A stretch of 22,029 nucleotides of DNA from a virus, in the IMG/VR virus record IMGVR_UViG_3300025151_000341, positions 1 to 22,029 of that record. The stretch is one strand, 5' to 3'. The position numbers and the translations under genes are program-made. Below the pieces are notes generated by a model. The model was not told the origin of the DNA. It saw only the letters and a program-made list of their open reading frames with translations, and did not search any database. This document shows, one piece after another, positions 8,323-16,868 of this stretch. The number at the start of each line of letters is the position of its first letter. Position 1 is the stretch's first letter.

Positions 8323-11300
8323 ATGGCAAATAGAATTCAGTTAAGACGTGGTGGCGCTCAGGAATGGCAAAACGCGAACCCAATCCTCGCTCAAGGTGAG
8401 TTAGGAATTGAACTTGACACTGGTCGTATTAAGATTGGCGATGGTGTCACATCATGGAACACTCTGAGATATGAGCGTCCCATCGAGTCTGTATCTAATA
8501 CAGCAAATACTTTGGTGCAAAGAGATGCCGATGGTAATTTTTCGGCAGGCACCGTTACCGCAACTCTGATTGGTAACTCCGCAACTGCTTCTAGACTTGC
8601 TTCTTCCCGACAAATTCAATTATCTGGTGACGTTGAAGGTTCTGAAATTTTTGACGGATCTCAGAATATTACAATTACTGCAACTCTTGACTTACTGTCA
8701 TCACTGCCTCACCACGACAACACTGATACATCAGAAGGAACTTATACAAAAGTTGTTGTAGACGCTAAAGGTAGAGTCAAAAATGCTTCTAGTCCAACAA
8801 CTCTTGCTGGATATGGACTGGACACAAACATTGAAGGAACTGGTGCTCAACCATATGATTTAGATCTTCAAGCAGTTGCTAATCTTACTACCACTGGTTT
8901 GATTAGTAGAAGTGCTACAAATACTATGGTAACCCGTACAATTACGGGTACAGCAACTAGAATTGCAATTACTGATGGTGGTGGTATTAATGGTAATCCC
9001 ATTATTGACCTGATTACAACTGCTGTTCAAGCAGGTAATTATAATACTGAATCACTCACATCAGTATCTGCTGCTGGATCTAACAGTGAACCCTATGGCA
9101 CTCAGACTGTAAACGCTACGAAATTTACAGTTGACGCTTATGGTAGATTAACCAGTGCAACAAATGTACCTATCGCTACCGCCACTGAGGGTAGTAAGTA
9201 TCCTAACTATGATGCAGGGACTGCTTACACTAGATATGCAATCATTCAGAATGCATCAAAAGTATACCAAGCAATTGCGGACATTAGTGCTGGTGCTGGT
9301 GCTCCTACTCATTCCAGTGGTGATACTGGATCATGGCGTTACCTCGCGGCTGAAGCAACGGAACAGAAGGGACTGGCTTCCTTTGCACAGGAAGATTTCG
9401 ATGTTGACAGCAACGGGCACGTCACCATCGCTGCATTAGGCGTAGATAACACACAATTACAAAATAATCGTATTGGTTTCGCTGACGGTAATACCGTAGA
9501 GAATTTTGAACTTGATCAAGAACTAACTGCAACTACTGGTTACAGAGGTTTCAACTATCTTAATTATGTTAAAGTTAATGATACTAGTGGCAACTTACTG
9601 TTTGGCGCTAATAATACAGGTGACAGTGGCGCTGGTGAGATTGATGTTAACGTCCGTTCCTATTTTTCTGATCCTGATATTACTCTTGATGGAGCAGCTT
9701 CTCAGACATTGGATAAGTCTGGGGATGGTAACCTTACCTTCTCTCTGACACAGGACAGTGCAAATGCTAGAAACCTTAGCATTCTCTCTACAAATGCTGG
9801 GGATGGCACAAGCACAGTTACTATCACTGCAGAAGATGTTGTTGACATTGATGCCTCTGCTGCAACTGGTAAGGTTCATGTAGAAAATTCTAGATTCCAA
9901 GCAAACTACATCGCCACAACTGATGCGACGATGAATCTTGACCCTGGCGATGATCGTGCCGTAACTGGTCTGGTTCGTGTCTGGGGTGATCTTCAAGTTG
10001 ACGGTGTAACAACAACTGTAAACAGTACAACCTTACAAGTTGATGATGTCATCATGACTCTGGGCGGTGACACTGCTCCTGGTTCCGATGACAACAAAGA
10101 TCGTGGTGTTGAGTTTAGATATTATGATTCTCAAGCACGCTTAGGTTTCTATGGTTGGGACACTAACTATACTGATTTGGCTGGTCATGAAGGTGGTTTT
10201 ACTTTCCTTCATGCTGCTACAAATACTTCCGAAGTCTTTACTGGTACTGCTTCTGGTATTACTGCTGGCAACCTTAAGTTAACTTCTGGTACTGCATCAT
10301 CTTCCAATACAACTGGTGATCTGGTTGTTGCTGGTGGTGCTGGTATCACTGGTGCGGTTAACATCGGTGGTAATACTGATATTGATGGCACTCTGCGTGT
10401 CACTAGCACCTCTCGTTTCGATGACAGCATTGTTCTGCAAGGTGCATCCAAGACCCTGCAATTGAACAATGGTTCTGGGACAACTAAGATTGAATTCCAA
10501 TCAACAACTGGTAATGCAAGCATTGGCGGTGTAACTGATGTAACAGGTAACTTCAATGTCAACACTAATAAATTCAATGTTGTTGCTGCTTCTGGTAACA
10601 CTACTATTGCTGGCACCCTAGGTGTCACTGGAGGAACTACTCTAACTGGTGCTCTTGATCTCAACAACACATTAAATGCTTCTGGTGATGTTCATTTTGA
10701 AAGCACTAATGACATTACCACTGCTAAGAATGGCACGACTGGTGAATGGGAGATTCAATCTAACGATTATGGTGCATTAAGAGTTGATGGTGGTGCATAT
10801 GTTGCAGGTTCTGCTCTGGTTGATGGTACACTACACGTTAACGGTGCTATTGAAGTTAAGGATAGTGCGACCGAGGCAGAATCGAGACTTAACTGGTTGA
10901 GAGTCAGATATAGAGGTCGTTTCGGTGACACCTATCAGGCAGATCCTTCATACGCATCTCATAACGTTTCTACCATTAAGGCACATGGTGGTGCAGGTAT
11001 CATGAGATCCCTGTATGTTGGTGCTACTGGATCTGGTGAAAGATTCTCTGTTGGTAAGAAAAACTCTGGAGATACTGAGAAGTTTACTGTTATTGGTGCA
11101 TCTGGTGATACTACAATTGAAGGCACACTAACTGTTAATGATAATGTAAACTTCAACGGCACTCTGGATGTTGATGCAGATTTCGCTGTTAGAAACGGTA
11201 CAACTGACAAGTTCTTTGTTGATAATATAACTGGTAATACTAACATTGAAGGCACTCTGACCGCTGATGGTCATACTGAATTAAATTCAACCTTGAATGT

Positions 11301-13662
11301 TGATGCTGCTACAACTCTTGGTAGCACTCTGGTTGTTACTGGCAACTCCGAGTTTAATGGCACTGTTGATGTTGATGCTAATTTTGCTGTTAGAAGTGGC
11401 ACTACTGACAAGTTTACTGTTGCTTCTTCCTCTGGTAACATTGCAACTGATGGTACTTTGGTTGTTGCAGGTCAGACAACTATCAACGATTCTCTGATCA
11501 TTCAAAGCGATAATGAAGTCCTGAACATTAACAATGGTTCTGGCACAACTAAGTTTAGTGTTGATACTGATAATGGTAATACTAATATCATTGGTACACT
11601 TACTGTTGGTGATGCAACTCAGATTAATGATACTTTAGGTGCTTCTGGTGTTGTAACTTTCACAAGAAACACGCAACAAACTCTGACTGGATCTTACGCT
11701 GCTGATGGTGCATTCCGTCTGACTGGTGGTGCTGCTATCGGTAAGAATCTCGCAGTTAGTGGTGATGCTAGAATCTATGGTGCTACTGAACTGACTGGTG
11801 CTTTAGATCTCAATAGTAGTGCAGACATCTCTGGTGCTCTGGTAACTCACGACAATGTGACTATCACTGCAGATAACAAAACATTTGCTATCCAAAATGC
11901 ATCTGCTGCTAACAAACTTACAGTAGATACCGACAACGGTAATACTGATATTCGTGGCACTTTGGATGTTGGCGGTGACGTAACTGCTGAATCTAATCTT
12001 ACTATTACTGGAAACCTCACTGTCAATGGAACAACCACTACTGTTAATTCTACGGTCACAACTCTCGATGACCCTATTATTACTGTGGGTGGTGACACAG
12101 CACCATCGTCTAACGACGGTAAGGACCGTGGTGTTGAGTTCCGTTATTACGACGGCTCTGCGAAAATTGGTTTCTTCGGATATGACAGATCCGCCAACCA
12201 ATTCGCATTCCTGACAAGTGCATCCAACTCCTCTGAAGTTCTTACTGGTACAGATGGCGCTCTTCGTGCTGGTAGTCTCAATCTTACTGGCGGTGGCACA
12301 TCTCTCGATGTTGATGCCAATGCCAATATTGATGGCACTCTGACTGTAGATGGTCAAATTGTTTCTCAGGTTTCTTCTGGTCCTGCTCTGGTTATTCCTA
12401 CCACTGCTAAGATCAATAATCTGAACGCTGACCTTTTGGACAGCATGACAACTGCAAGTGCAAACACTGCATCTACAGTTGTTAATCGTGACTCCTCTGG
12501 CAACTTTGCTGCTGGAACTATCACTGCTGCTCTGGTTGGTAACGCTTCTACAGCAACTACCTTAGAGACTGCAAGAGACATTATTCTTGAGGGTGTTGTT
12601 ACTGGCACAGTATCTTTCAATGGATCTGCCAATGTAAGTATTACAACATCTTATAGTGATGCTGATATCACTGCACTTGCTGCAATGAGTGGCACTGGTC
12701 TGGTGGCAAGAACTGCTAATAATACCTATGCACAACGCTCTGTAACCGCTACATCATCCTCTGGTATCACTGTTACCAATGGTGATGGTGTTTCTGGTAA
12801 TATCACCATTAACGTCGCTTCTACAGCGAATAACTCAGCAAACAACCTTGTCCTTCGTGACGCATCTGGTAACTTTGCTGCTGGTACAATCACTGCAGCA
12901 CTGACAGGTAACGTAACTGGTAATGTTACTGGTAATCTTACTGGTGATGTAACGGGTGACGTTACTGGTGATGTGACAGGAACTGTTTCCAGTCTGGCTA
13001 ATCATGATACTGCTGATCTGGCAGAGGGCACCAACCTTTATTACACTAATGCTCGTGTCGATGAAAGAATTTCTGCGGGATTCGGATCTAGAGATACTGA
13101 TGACCTGGACGAAGGTGTTGCTAATCTTTATTATACAGAAGCAAGAGTTCAGGACAAACTTGATAATGCTTTTGAACAACTGAGAGCAATGCTCAATAAT
13201 CTTGCAACCAGCACCACTTTGGTTCTTAACTTATCAGGTGATCCTACACCTGGTGACGTAACTGCACTAAACAATTCTTCTTTGTCTGGTGGTACAGGTT
13301 ATAACACAGCAACTGCAGTTGCCACTACATCTAGTGGTGATGGCACAGGTCTTACAGTTAATATCACTGCTTCTGGTGGTATTATTACTGCTGTTGCTAT
13401 TAATGCTGATGGTTCTGGTTATGCAGTTGGTGAGACTATTACAATCACAGGTGGTGGCGGCAACGCTACTATCGATGTCTCTGCTGTTGTTGAGATGGCA
13501 GTTGGAGATACTCTCACTGGTGGCACATCTGGAACCACTGGTGTTATTACTGCAGTTGGAACCAACCAAGTCACCGTAAATACTGTCAATGGTTTCTTCA
13601 AGAAAACTGAGACTGTTGCTGCTGGTGATGTGTCCACACTTACTATCCAATCATTTGCTTGA
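8323..13662 (+). CDS. Large tail fibre / adhesin with Mtd_N-like attachment domain
   Basis: A 1779-residue protein. Residues 1-50 (IQLRRGGAQEWQNANPILA, then GELGIELDTGRIKIGDG) match the Mtd_N-type domain by which phage receptor-binding proteins attach to the baseplate. Residues 293-343 resemble small carbohydrate-binding (CBM5/12-like) modules. Most of the rest is beta-rich repeat sequence of the form 'FxV...GNTxIxGTLxVxG', expected to make a fibrous trimer. A segment of about 95 residues with core GGDTAP ... KDRGVEFRYYD occurs twice (556-651 and 1230-1319). Residues 1529-1552 are six GNVT/GDVT tetrapeptides. 'NLYYTxARV' repeats lie near 1571 and 1602. A Gly-rich module and a VGD-type module end the protein. 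No Peptidase_S74-type intramolecular chaperone is visible. A host-recognition role is inferred from these domains and from the position before gp13. A terminator, late box and leader hairpin precede it; the ribosome site is weak. Confidence 0.85.
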   Translation: MANRIQLRRGGAQEWQNANPILAQGELGIELDTGRIKIGDGVTSWNTLRYERPIESVSNTANTLVQRDADGNFSAGTVTATLIGNSATASRLASSRQIQLSGDVEGSEIFDGSQNITITATLDLLSSLPHHDNTDTSEGTYTKVVVDAKGRVKNASSPTTLAGYGLDTNIEGTGAQPYDLDLQAVANLTTTGLISRSATNTMVTRTITGTATRIAITDGGGINGNPIIDLITTAVQAGNYNTESLTSVSAAGSNSEPYGTQTVNATKFTVDAYGRLTSATNVPIATATEGSKYPNYDAGTAYTRYAIIQNASKVYQAIADISAGAGAPTHSSGDTGSWRYLAAEATEQKGLASFAQEDFDVDSNGHVTIAALGVDNTQLQNNRIGFADGNTVENFELDQELTATTGYRGFNYLNYVKVNDTSGNLLFGANNTGDSGAGEIDVNVRSYFSDPDITLDGAASQTLDKSGDGNLTFSLTQDSANARNLSILSTNAGDGTSTVTITAEDVVDIDASAATGKVHVENSRFQANYIATTDATMNLDPGDDRAVTGLVRVWGDLQVDGVTTTVNSTTLQVDDVIMTLGGDTAPGSDDNKDRGVEFRYYDSQARLGFYGWDTNYTDLAGHEGGFTFLHAATNTSEVFTGTASGITAGNLKLTSGTASSSNTTGDLVVAGGAGITGAVNIGGNTDIDGTLRVTSTSRFDDSIVLQGASKTLQLNNGSGTTKIEFQSTTGNASIGGVTDVTGNFNVNTNKFNVVAASGNTTIAGTLGVTGGTTLTGALDLNNTLNASGDVHFESTNDITTAKNGTTGEWEIQSNDYGALRVDGGAYVAGSALVDGTLHVNGAIEVKDSATEAESRLNWLRVRYRGRFGDTYQADPSYASHNVSTIKAHGGAGIMRSLYVGATGSGERFSVGKKNSGDTEKFTVIGASGDTTIEGTLTVNDNVNFNGTLDVDADFAVRNGTTDKFFVDNITGNTNIEGTLTADGHTELNSTLNVDAATTLGSTLVVTGNSEFNGTVDVDANFAVRSGTTDKFTVASSSGNIATDGTLVVAGQTTINDSLIIQSDNEVLNINNGSGTTKFSVDTDNGNTNIIGTLTVGDATQINDTLGASGVVTFTRNTQQTLTGSYAADGAFRLTGGAAIGKNLAVSGDARIYGATELTGALDLNSSADISGALVTHDNVTITADNKTFAIQNASAANKLTVDTDNGNTDIRGTLDVGGDVTAESNLTITGNLTVNGTTTTVNSTVTTLDDPIITVGGDTAPSSNDGKDRGVEFRYYDGSAKIGFFGYDRSANQFAFLTSASNSSEVLTGTDGALRAGSLNLTGGGTSLDVDANANIDGTLTVDGQIVSQVSSGPALVIPTTAKINNLNADLLDSMTTASANTASTVVNRDSSGNFAAGTITAALVGNASTATTLETARDIILEGVVTGTVSFNGSANVSITTSYSDADITALAAMSGTGLVARTANNTYAQRSVTATSSSGITVTNGDGVSGNITINVASTANNSANNLVLRDASGNFAAGTITAALTGNVTGNVTGNLTGDVTGDVTGDVTGTVSSLANHDTADLAEGTNLYYTNARVDERISAGFGSRDTDDLDEGVANLYYTEARVQDKLDNAFEQLRAMLNNLATSTTLVLNLSGDPTPGDVTALNNSSLSGGTGYNTATAVATTSSGDGTGLTVNITASGGIITAVAINADGSGYAVGETITITGGGGNATIDVSAVVEMAVGDTLTGGTSGTTGVITAVGTNQVTVNTVNGFFKKTETVAAGDVSTLTIQSFA
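9199..9351 (+). other. Carbohydrate-binding-like module inside the tail fibre
   Basis: Residues 293-343 of the fibre contain 'YDAGTAYTRYAIIQNASK', then VYQAIADISAGAGAPTH and GSWRYL. The order of an AGTAY entry, a VYQA strand, a Pro-rich loop and a closing W resembles CBM5/12-like sugar-binding modules found on phage fibres and chitinases. The following segment (LASFAQEDFDVDSNGHVTI) is a separate common fibre motif. Assignment is by pattern only. Confidence 0.45.
9988..10275 (+). repeat. Tail fibre internal duplication, copy 1
   Basis: Residues 556-651 begin DLQVDGVTTTVNST and run through GGDTAPGSDDNKDRGVEF and RYYDSQARLGFYGWD to TGTASGITAGNL. They align over their length with residues 1230-1319. 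This copy carries a few extra residues (TDLAGHEGG) where copy 2 has ANQ. The match is strong in protein and looser in DNA, so the duplication is not recent. Confidence 0.8.
12010..12279 (+). repeat. Tail fibre internal duplication, copy 2
   Basis: Residues 1230-1319 begin GNLTVNGTTTTVNST and run through GGDTAPSSNDGKDRGVEF and RYYDGSAKIGFFGYD to TGTDGALRAGSL. They pair with copy 1 about 2 kb upstream. The two copies flank the central block of GTL-type fibre repeats, so recombination between them would delete or expand about 670 residues in frame. Confidence 0.8.
12907..12978 (+). repeat. Six tandem 12-bp repeats coding GNVT/GDVT
   Basis: Six consecutive 12-bp units: GGTAACGTAACT, GGTAATGTTACT, GGTAATCTTACT, GGTGATGTAACG, GGTGACGTTACT and GGTGATGTGACA. 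They code GNVT, GNVT, GNLT, GDVT, GDVT and GDVT. Several differences between units are silent, so the peptide is kept while the DNA has drifted. Because the unit is a multiple of three, copy number can change without a frameshift. Confidence 0.85.
13285..13497 (+). repeat. Gly-rich 'GxGY' module at the tail fibre C-terminus
   Basis: Residues 1655-1725 carry SGGTGYNTATAVATT, then IITAVAINADGSGYAVG and TITGGGGNATIDV, two units of the pattern also seen at 1998-2210 and 15134-15367. A 'VGDTLTGGTSGTTGVI ... NGFFKKTETV' module follows and closes the protein. Placing such a module at the fibre end suggests an exposed position, but no function is known to me. Confidence 0.6.
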
Positions 13663-13668
13663 TAACTA

Positions 13669-14475
13669 ATGTCCGCTACAAGACCCGCTACTAAAACCGA
13701 ACTAAGAGATTACGCTCTTCGTCGTTTGGGTTATCCAACGATTGACATCAACGTTGCTTCGGCACAATTGGATGACTTGATTGAAGAAGCTATTGATTAC
13801 TATCAGGAATACCATTACAATGGCAGTTACAAGTCCTTCATCCGAATTGAAGTGACTGATGCTATTAAGACTGCTGCAAAGTCTACAACTCAAATGGGTT
13901 CGACTGATTGGTATGAAGGTAATGAATATGTTTCACTCCCACCTGGAGTGATGAGTGTTAATAGAGTGTTCAGTCAGATTGGTGCTTCTAGTATTGTCCC
14001 TGGAAATATTTTTAATATTAAATATCAGATTTTCTTGAATGATATTTACTCCATGACTCATGGACAAATTTTACATTATTATATGACATCCCAATATCTT
14101 GAGACATTAGATTGGGTTACTAATAATAACAATAGTCGCAGGGTTCGCTTCAATGAACATCAGGGAAGACTCTATCTTGATTTTGATTGGGAAGAGTTGC
14201 AGGTAGGTGATTTTATTTTAGTAGAAGTTCTGATGCGTCAGGATCCTGAAACCTATACTGACATGTATAATGATAACTGGATGAAGGATTATGTTGAAGC
14301 ATTGTTCCAACAACAGTGGGGTCGTAACCTAAGTAAGTATGACGGCATTCAAATGTTAGGTGGTGTTACTCTTAACGGTCGTCAAATTCTTGAAGATGCA
14401 AGTCAATTCAAGAAGGATCTTGAAGAAGAGATCCGTTCTAAATATGAAATTCCTCCTATGGATCTGGTAGGTTAA
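13669..14475 (+). CDS. 13: Head completion / neck protein gp13
   Basis: A 268-residue protein whose N-terminal region ([20 protein letters not shown], then [17 protein letters not shown]) matches gp13 of T4-like cyanophages. In T4, gp13 and gp14 form the neck that closes the filled head and receives the tail. The protein is somewhat shorter than T4 gp13 (about 309 residues). It starts 6 bases after the tail fibre stop and is separated from gp14 by one base, followed in turn by gp15 and gp16: the order of the T4 neck and packaging block. No membrane segment or signal peptide is present. Expression is presumably late, driven from the promoter at 8279 or from within the fibre gene. Confidence 0.87.
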   Translation: MSATRPATKTELRDYALRRLGYPTIDINVASAQLDDLIEEAIDYYQEYHYNGSYKSFIRIEVTDAIKTAAKSTTQMGSTDWYEGNEYVSLPPGVMSVNRVFSQIGASSIVPGNIFNIKYQIFLNDIYSMTHGQILHYYMTSQYLETLDWVTNNNNSRRVRFNEHQGRLYLDFDWEELQVGDFILVEVLMRQDPETYTDMYNDNWMKDYVEALFQQQWGRNLSKYDGIQMLGGVTLNGRQILEDASQFKKDLEEEIRSKYEIPPMDLVG

Positions 14476-14476
14476 T

Positions 14477-15643
14477 ATGGCGTTTACAAATTCACCAGCA
14501 GGGGACTTTGTTTTTAGAGATCATACCAATCTTCTAAAGGCAAATGGATCTGCTCAAGAACAAACTTTTATTGAAAATCTGATTGTAGAAAGTATTGAAA
14601 TCTACGGTCAGGATATTTATTATCTACCTAGAACTTACGTCAATAGAGATACTATCTTAGGCGAAGTTGAAAATAGTAATTTTACACAGGCACTTGCTGT
14701 TCGTGCTTATGTTAACAATGTAGAAGGATGGGAAGGTCAAGGAGAACTTCTTAGTAAGTTTGGTGTAAGGATTGAAGATAAGACAACGTTTGTTTTTTCT
14801 AGAGAAAAGTTTACTTCAGCAGTAGATGATAATGCTGTTCTGAATGTTGAGGGTCGTCCAAATGAAGGAGACCTGATTTGGTTTCCATCAACAAAACACC
14901 TTTTTGAAATTAAGTTTGTAGAAGCAGAGAGACCGTTCTATCAACTGGGGAAAGGATATGTCTGGGAGTGTCAATGCGAACTCTTTGAGTACAGCGACGA
15001 AGACCTCGACACTGGTGTTGCAGAGATCGATGCTATCGAGACTGCCTTCGCCAATGCTATCAAGTTGGTTATGGATGCTGGCGGTTCTGGAGCATTTACA
15101 GTCGGTGAGGAGATTGTTGGCGATCAGTTCCGCGCAGCAGCGACTGCAACGATTAATTCGGGGGCAGTAAACGCAATCACGGTTACAGATGGAGGAGAGC
15201 ACTATAAGTCTGCTCTACCACCTACAGTTACTATTACAGGAGGAGGGGGAAGTGGTGCTACAGCGACTGCTACGGTATCTAGTGCTGGTATTGTCACTGG
15301 CATTTCTGTCACTGCTGGGGGCACAGGTTATACTAGTGTTCCTACTGTATCAATTGACTACTCCCCTAAAGACAGTAGAGCAGAAGTCAAGTCCTGGAAC
15401 AGTTCTACAAGAGAACTCCAAGTCATTAACCGTACAGGAACCTTCAACACTGCTGAGACAGTGAAGGGTCTGACCTCTGGCGCTCTCTGGAGTCCTGAGT
15501 CTTACAACACACTAAATAACACTAATACCGCTGATAGCATTGATCAGAACTATAGTTTTGAGACTGCTGATGACGATATTATAGATTTCACAGAAGGTAA
15601 TCCCTTCGGTTCTATTGGGTCCACTACTGACACTACAATCTGA
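14477..15643 (+). CDS. 14: Neck protein gp14 with an inserted repeat domain
   Basis: A 388-residue protein. Residues 1-200 ([20 protein letters not shown], then [16 protein letters not shown] and [20 protein letters not shown]) carry the gp14 neck core. The end (residues 350-380, [14 protein letters not shown]) also looks like the native gp14 C-terminus. T4 gp14 is about 256 residues; the excess is explained by residues 206-338, which are unlike the core. That block starts with [10 protein letters not shown], passes through two Gly-rich 'GxGY' units, and ends with a [19 protein letters not shown] segment. The gene overlaps gp15 by one base (TGATG). The neck assignment is firm; reading the block as an insertion is my inference from length and composition. 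Confidence 0.87.
   Translation: MAFTNSPAGDFVFRDHTNLLKANGSAQEQTFIENLIVESIEIYGQDIYYLPRTYVNRDTILGEVENSNFTQALAVRAYVNNVEGWEGQGELLSKFGVRIEDKTTFVFSREKFTSAVDDNAVLNVEGRPNEGDLIWFPSTKHLFEIKFVEAERPFYQLGKGYVWECQCELFEYSDEDLDTGVAEIDAIETAFANAIKLVMDAGGSGAFTVGEEIVGDQFRAAATATINSGAVNAITVTDGGEHYKSALPPTVTITGGGGSGATATATVSSAGIVTGISVTAGGTGYTSVPTVSIDYSPKDSRAEVKSWNSSTRELQVINRTGTFNTAETVKGLTSGALWSPESYNTLNNTNTADSIDQNYSFETADDDIIDFTEGNPFGSIGSTTDTTI
15092..15490 (+). repeat. Nested module insertion in gp14
   Basis: Residues 206-338 of gp14. The outer parts (206-219 and 299-338) together resemble one VGExVxG ... SGA module of the giant virion protein. Two tandem 'TVTDGGEHY / TVTAGGTGY' Gly-rich units of about 38 residues (220-297) interrupt it. 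The stretch around 15100-15300 appears more GC-rich than the gp14 core, with runs such as CCGCGCAGCAGCGACTGC, which suits a separate origin. Confidence 0.6.
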
Positions 15644-16431
15644 TGTTAGGTACATATTCATATCACGAGATTTTTAGAAGAACTGTTGTTGCGTTTGGTA
15701 CGCTATTCAACAACATCGAACTTCGTCGTTCAACTGAGGTAATGAAAGTACCTTTGGCATATGGACCAAAGCAAAAGTTTCTAGCACGTCTGGACCAAAA
15801 TCCAGATCCTACAAACAAGAGAGTTCAAATCACTCTGCCTAGAATTTCATTTGAGATCAATGGCATTCAATATGATTCTAGTAGGAAAGTATCGCCTACA
15901 CAGAAGATAAAGTTTGCAAAGGATACTGATGAGAACAAAAATGTTTTCATGCCAGTTCCATATAATCTATCATTTGAATTAGCAATTATTTCAAAAAATC
16001 AAGAAGATGGTCTTCAAATTCTTGAGCAAATTCTTCCCTTTTTCCAACCTCATTTTAATCTAGCAGTTAAGTTAGTTCCAGATGTTGATGAAACAAAGGA
16101 TGTTCCTGTTGTCTTGAATAGTGTTGACTATGAAGATGACTACGAGAATAACTTTCAAACTCGTAGAGCAATCATTTATACACTTCAATTTACTGTGAAG
16201 ACATATCTGTACGGTCCTGTTACCGATGCAAAAGTCATCAAAAAGGTTATCACCGACATGTATACAGATACGAATACAACTTCTGCACCAAGAGAAGTTC
16301 GTTATACTGTTCAACCAGATCCTATTACAGCAGATGCTGATGATGATTTCGGATTTGGTATTGTTGATGAAGACTTCACGGACTTCAAGAAACGTAATCC
16401 TACTAGTGGCGCTGACGAGGCAATAACCTAA
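15643..16431 (+). CDS. 15: Tail completion and sheath stabiliser protein gp15
   Basis: A 262-residue protein with the typical N-terminus of cyanophage gp15 (LGTYSYHEIFRRTVVAFGTL, then FNNIELRR). A conserved middle carries 'ITLPRISFEINGIQYD', then 'VPYNLSFELAIISKNQEDG' and 'QILPFFQPHFNLAVK'. In T4, gp15 forms a hexamer on the last tail ring, holds the sheath and is the surface that meets the head neck. Length is close to T4 gp15 (about 272 residues). The ATG overlaps the gp14 stop by one base, and the TAA overlaps the gp16 start by one base. The acidic C-terminal 40 residues look less conserved. Confidence 0.88.
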   Translation: MLGTYSYHEIFRRTVVAFGTLFNNIELRRSTEVMKVPLAYGPKQKFLARLDQNPDPTNKRVQITLPRISFEINGIQYDSSRKVSPTQKIKFAKDTDENKNVFMPVPYNLSFELAIISKNQEDGLQILEQILPFFQPHFNLAVKLVPDVDETKDVPVVLNSVDYEDDYENNFQTRRAIIYTLQFTVKTYLYGPVTDAKVIKKVITDMYTDTNTTSAPREVRYTVQPDPITADADDDFGFGIVDEDFTDFKKRNPTSGADEAIT

Positions 16432-16862
16432 TGGCAAATCCTTTTGATGGACTAAATGATGCTTTTGGAACAGAACCTTCTGAACTCCAGAAGCATGTTG
16501 AAAAAGTGAAACCAGAACTTAAGAAAACAGATACTCCTGATGTGAAGCAGGATTATGAGACAACTCGTGCTCAACTTCATAACTTAGTAATGAAAGGTCA
16601 GGAGGCAGTCGATGGCATTCTTGATGTGGCACGAGCGTCAGATCATCCTCGTGCTTATGAAGTTGCAGGTCAACTTATTAAGAATGTAGCAGACACCGCT
16701 GACAAACTCATTGATTTACAAAAAAAGATGAAGGAGTTAGATGCCGAGGATAAAAAGTCGGGACCGTCTACTGTTAATAACACGATGTTTATTGGCAGTA
16801 CTGCGGACCTCCAAAAAATGCTAAAGAAGCAAAAGGAGATAAATAATACTGACACGAACTAA
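16431..16862 (+). CDS. 16: Small terminase subunit gp16
   Basis: A 143-residue protein starting NPFDGLNDAFGTEPSELQ, with a helical middle (YETTRAQLHNLVMKGQEAVD, then AYEVAGQLIKNVADTADKLI) expected to give the coiled-coil ring core of T4-type gp16. In T4 this subunit (164 residues) recognises DNA for packaging and stimulates the large subunit gp17. It is joined to gp15 by a TAATG overlap. The large subunit does not follow: the downstream genes are a structural-like protein, two basic mosaic proteins and metabolic genes. Gp17 therefore lies beyond the window. The last codons contain a late promoter box for the next gene. Confidence 0.85.
   Translation: MANPFDGLNDAFGTEPSELQKHVEKVKPELKKTDTPDVKQDYETTRAQLHNLVMKGQEAVDGILDVARASDHPRAYEVAGQLIKNVADTADKLIDLQKKMKELDAEDKKSGPSTVNNTMFIGSTADLQKMLKKQKEINNTDTN
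16838..16845 (+). promoter_or_regulatory. T4-type late promoter box inside the end of gp16
   Basis: GATAAATA matches TATAAATA at 7 of 8 positions and ends 23 bases before the ATG at 16869. The nearby AAAAGGAG lies upstream of the box, so a transcript starting here would not carry it. The position just before a gene with a different role from gp16 favours a real promoter for the 178-residue protein and perhaps the two basic genes after it. Confidence 0.6.
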
Positions 16863-16868
16863 CATGAC

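Noticed and set aside
11803-12357. 184-codon open frame on the - strand within the tail fibre.
   Set aside because: Antisense to repetitive fibre sequence; its Thr/Ile/Ser-rich composition mirrors the fibre repeats. All supported genes here are on the + strand.
8323-13662. Possible diversity-generating retroelement target, because the fibre N-terminus resembles the Mtd attachment domain.
   Set aside because: The likeness is only to the N-terminal attachment domain. No reverse transcriptase, template repeat or C-type lectin variable region with adenine-rich codons is seen in the window.
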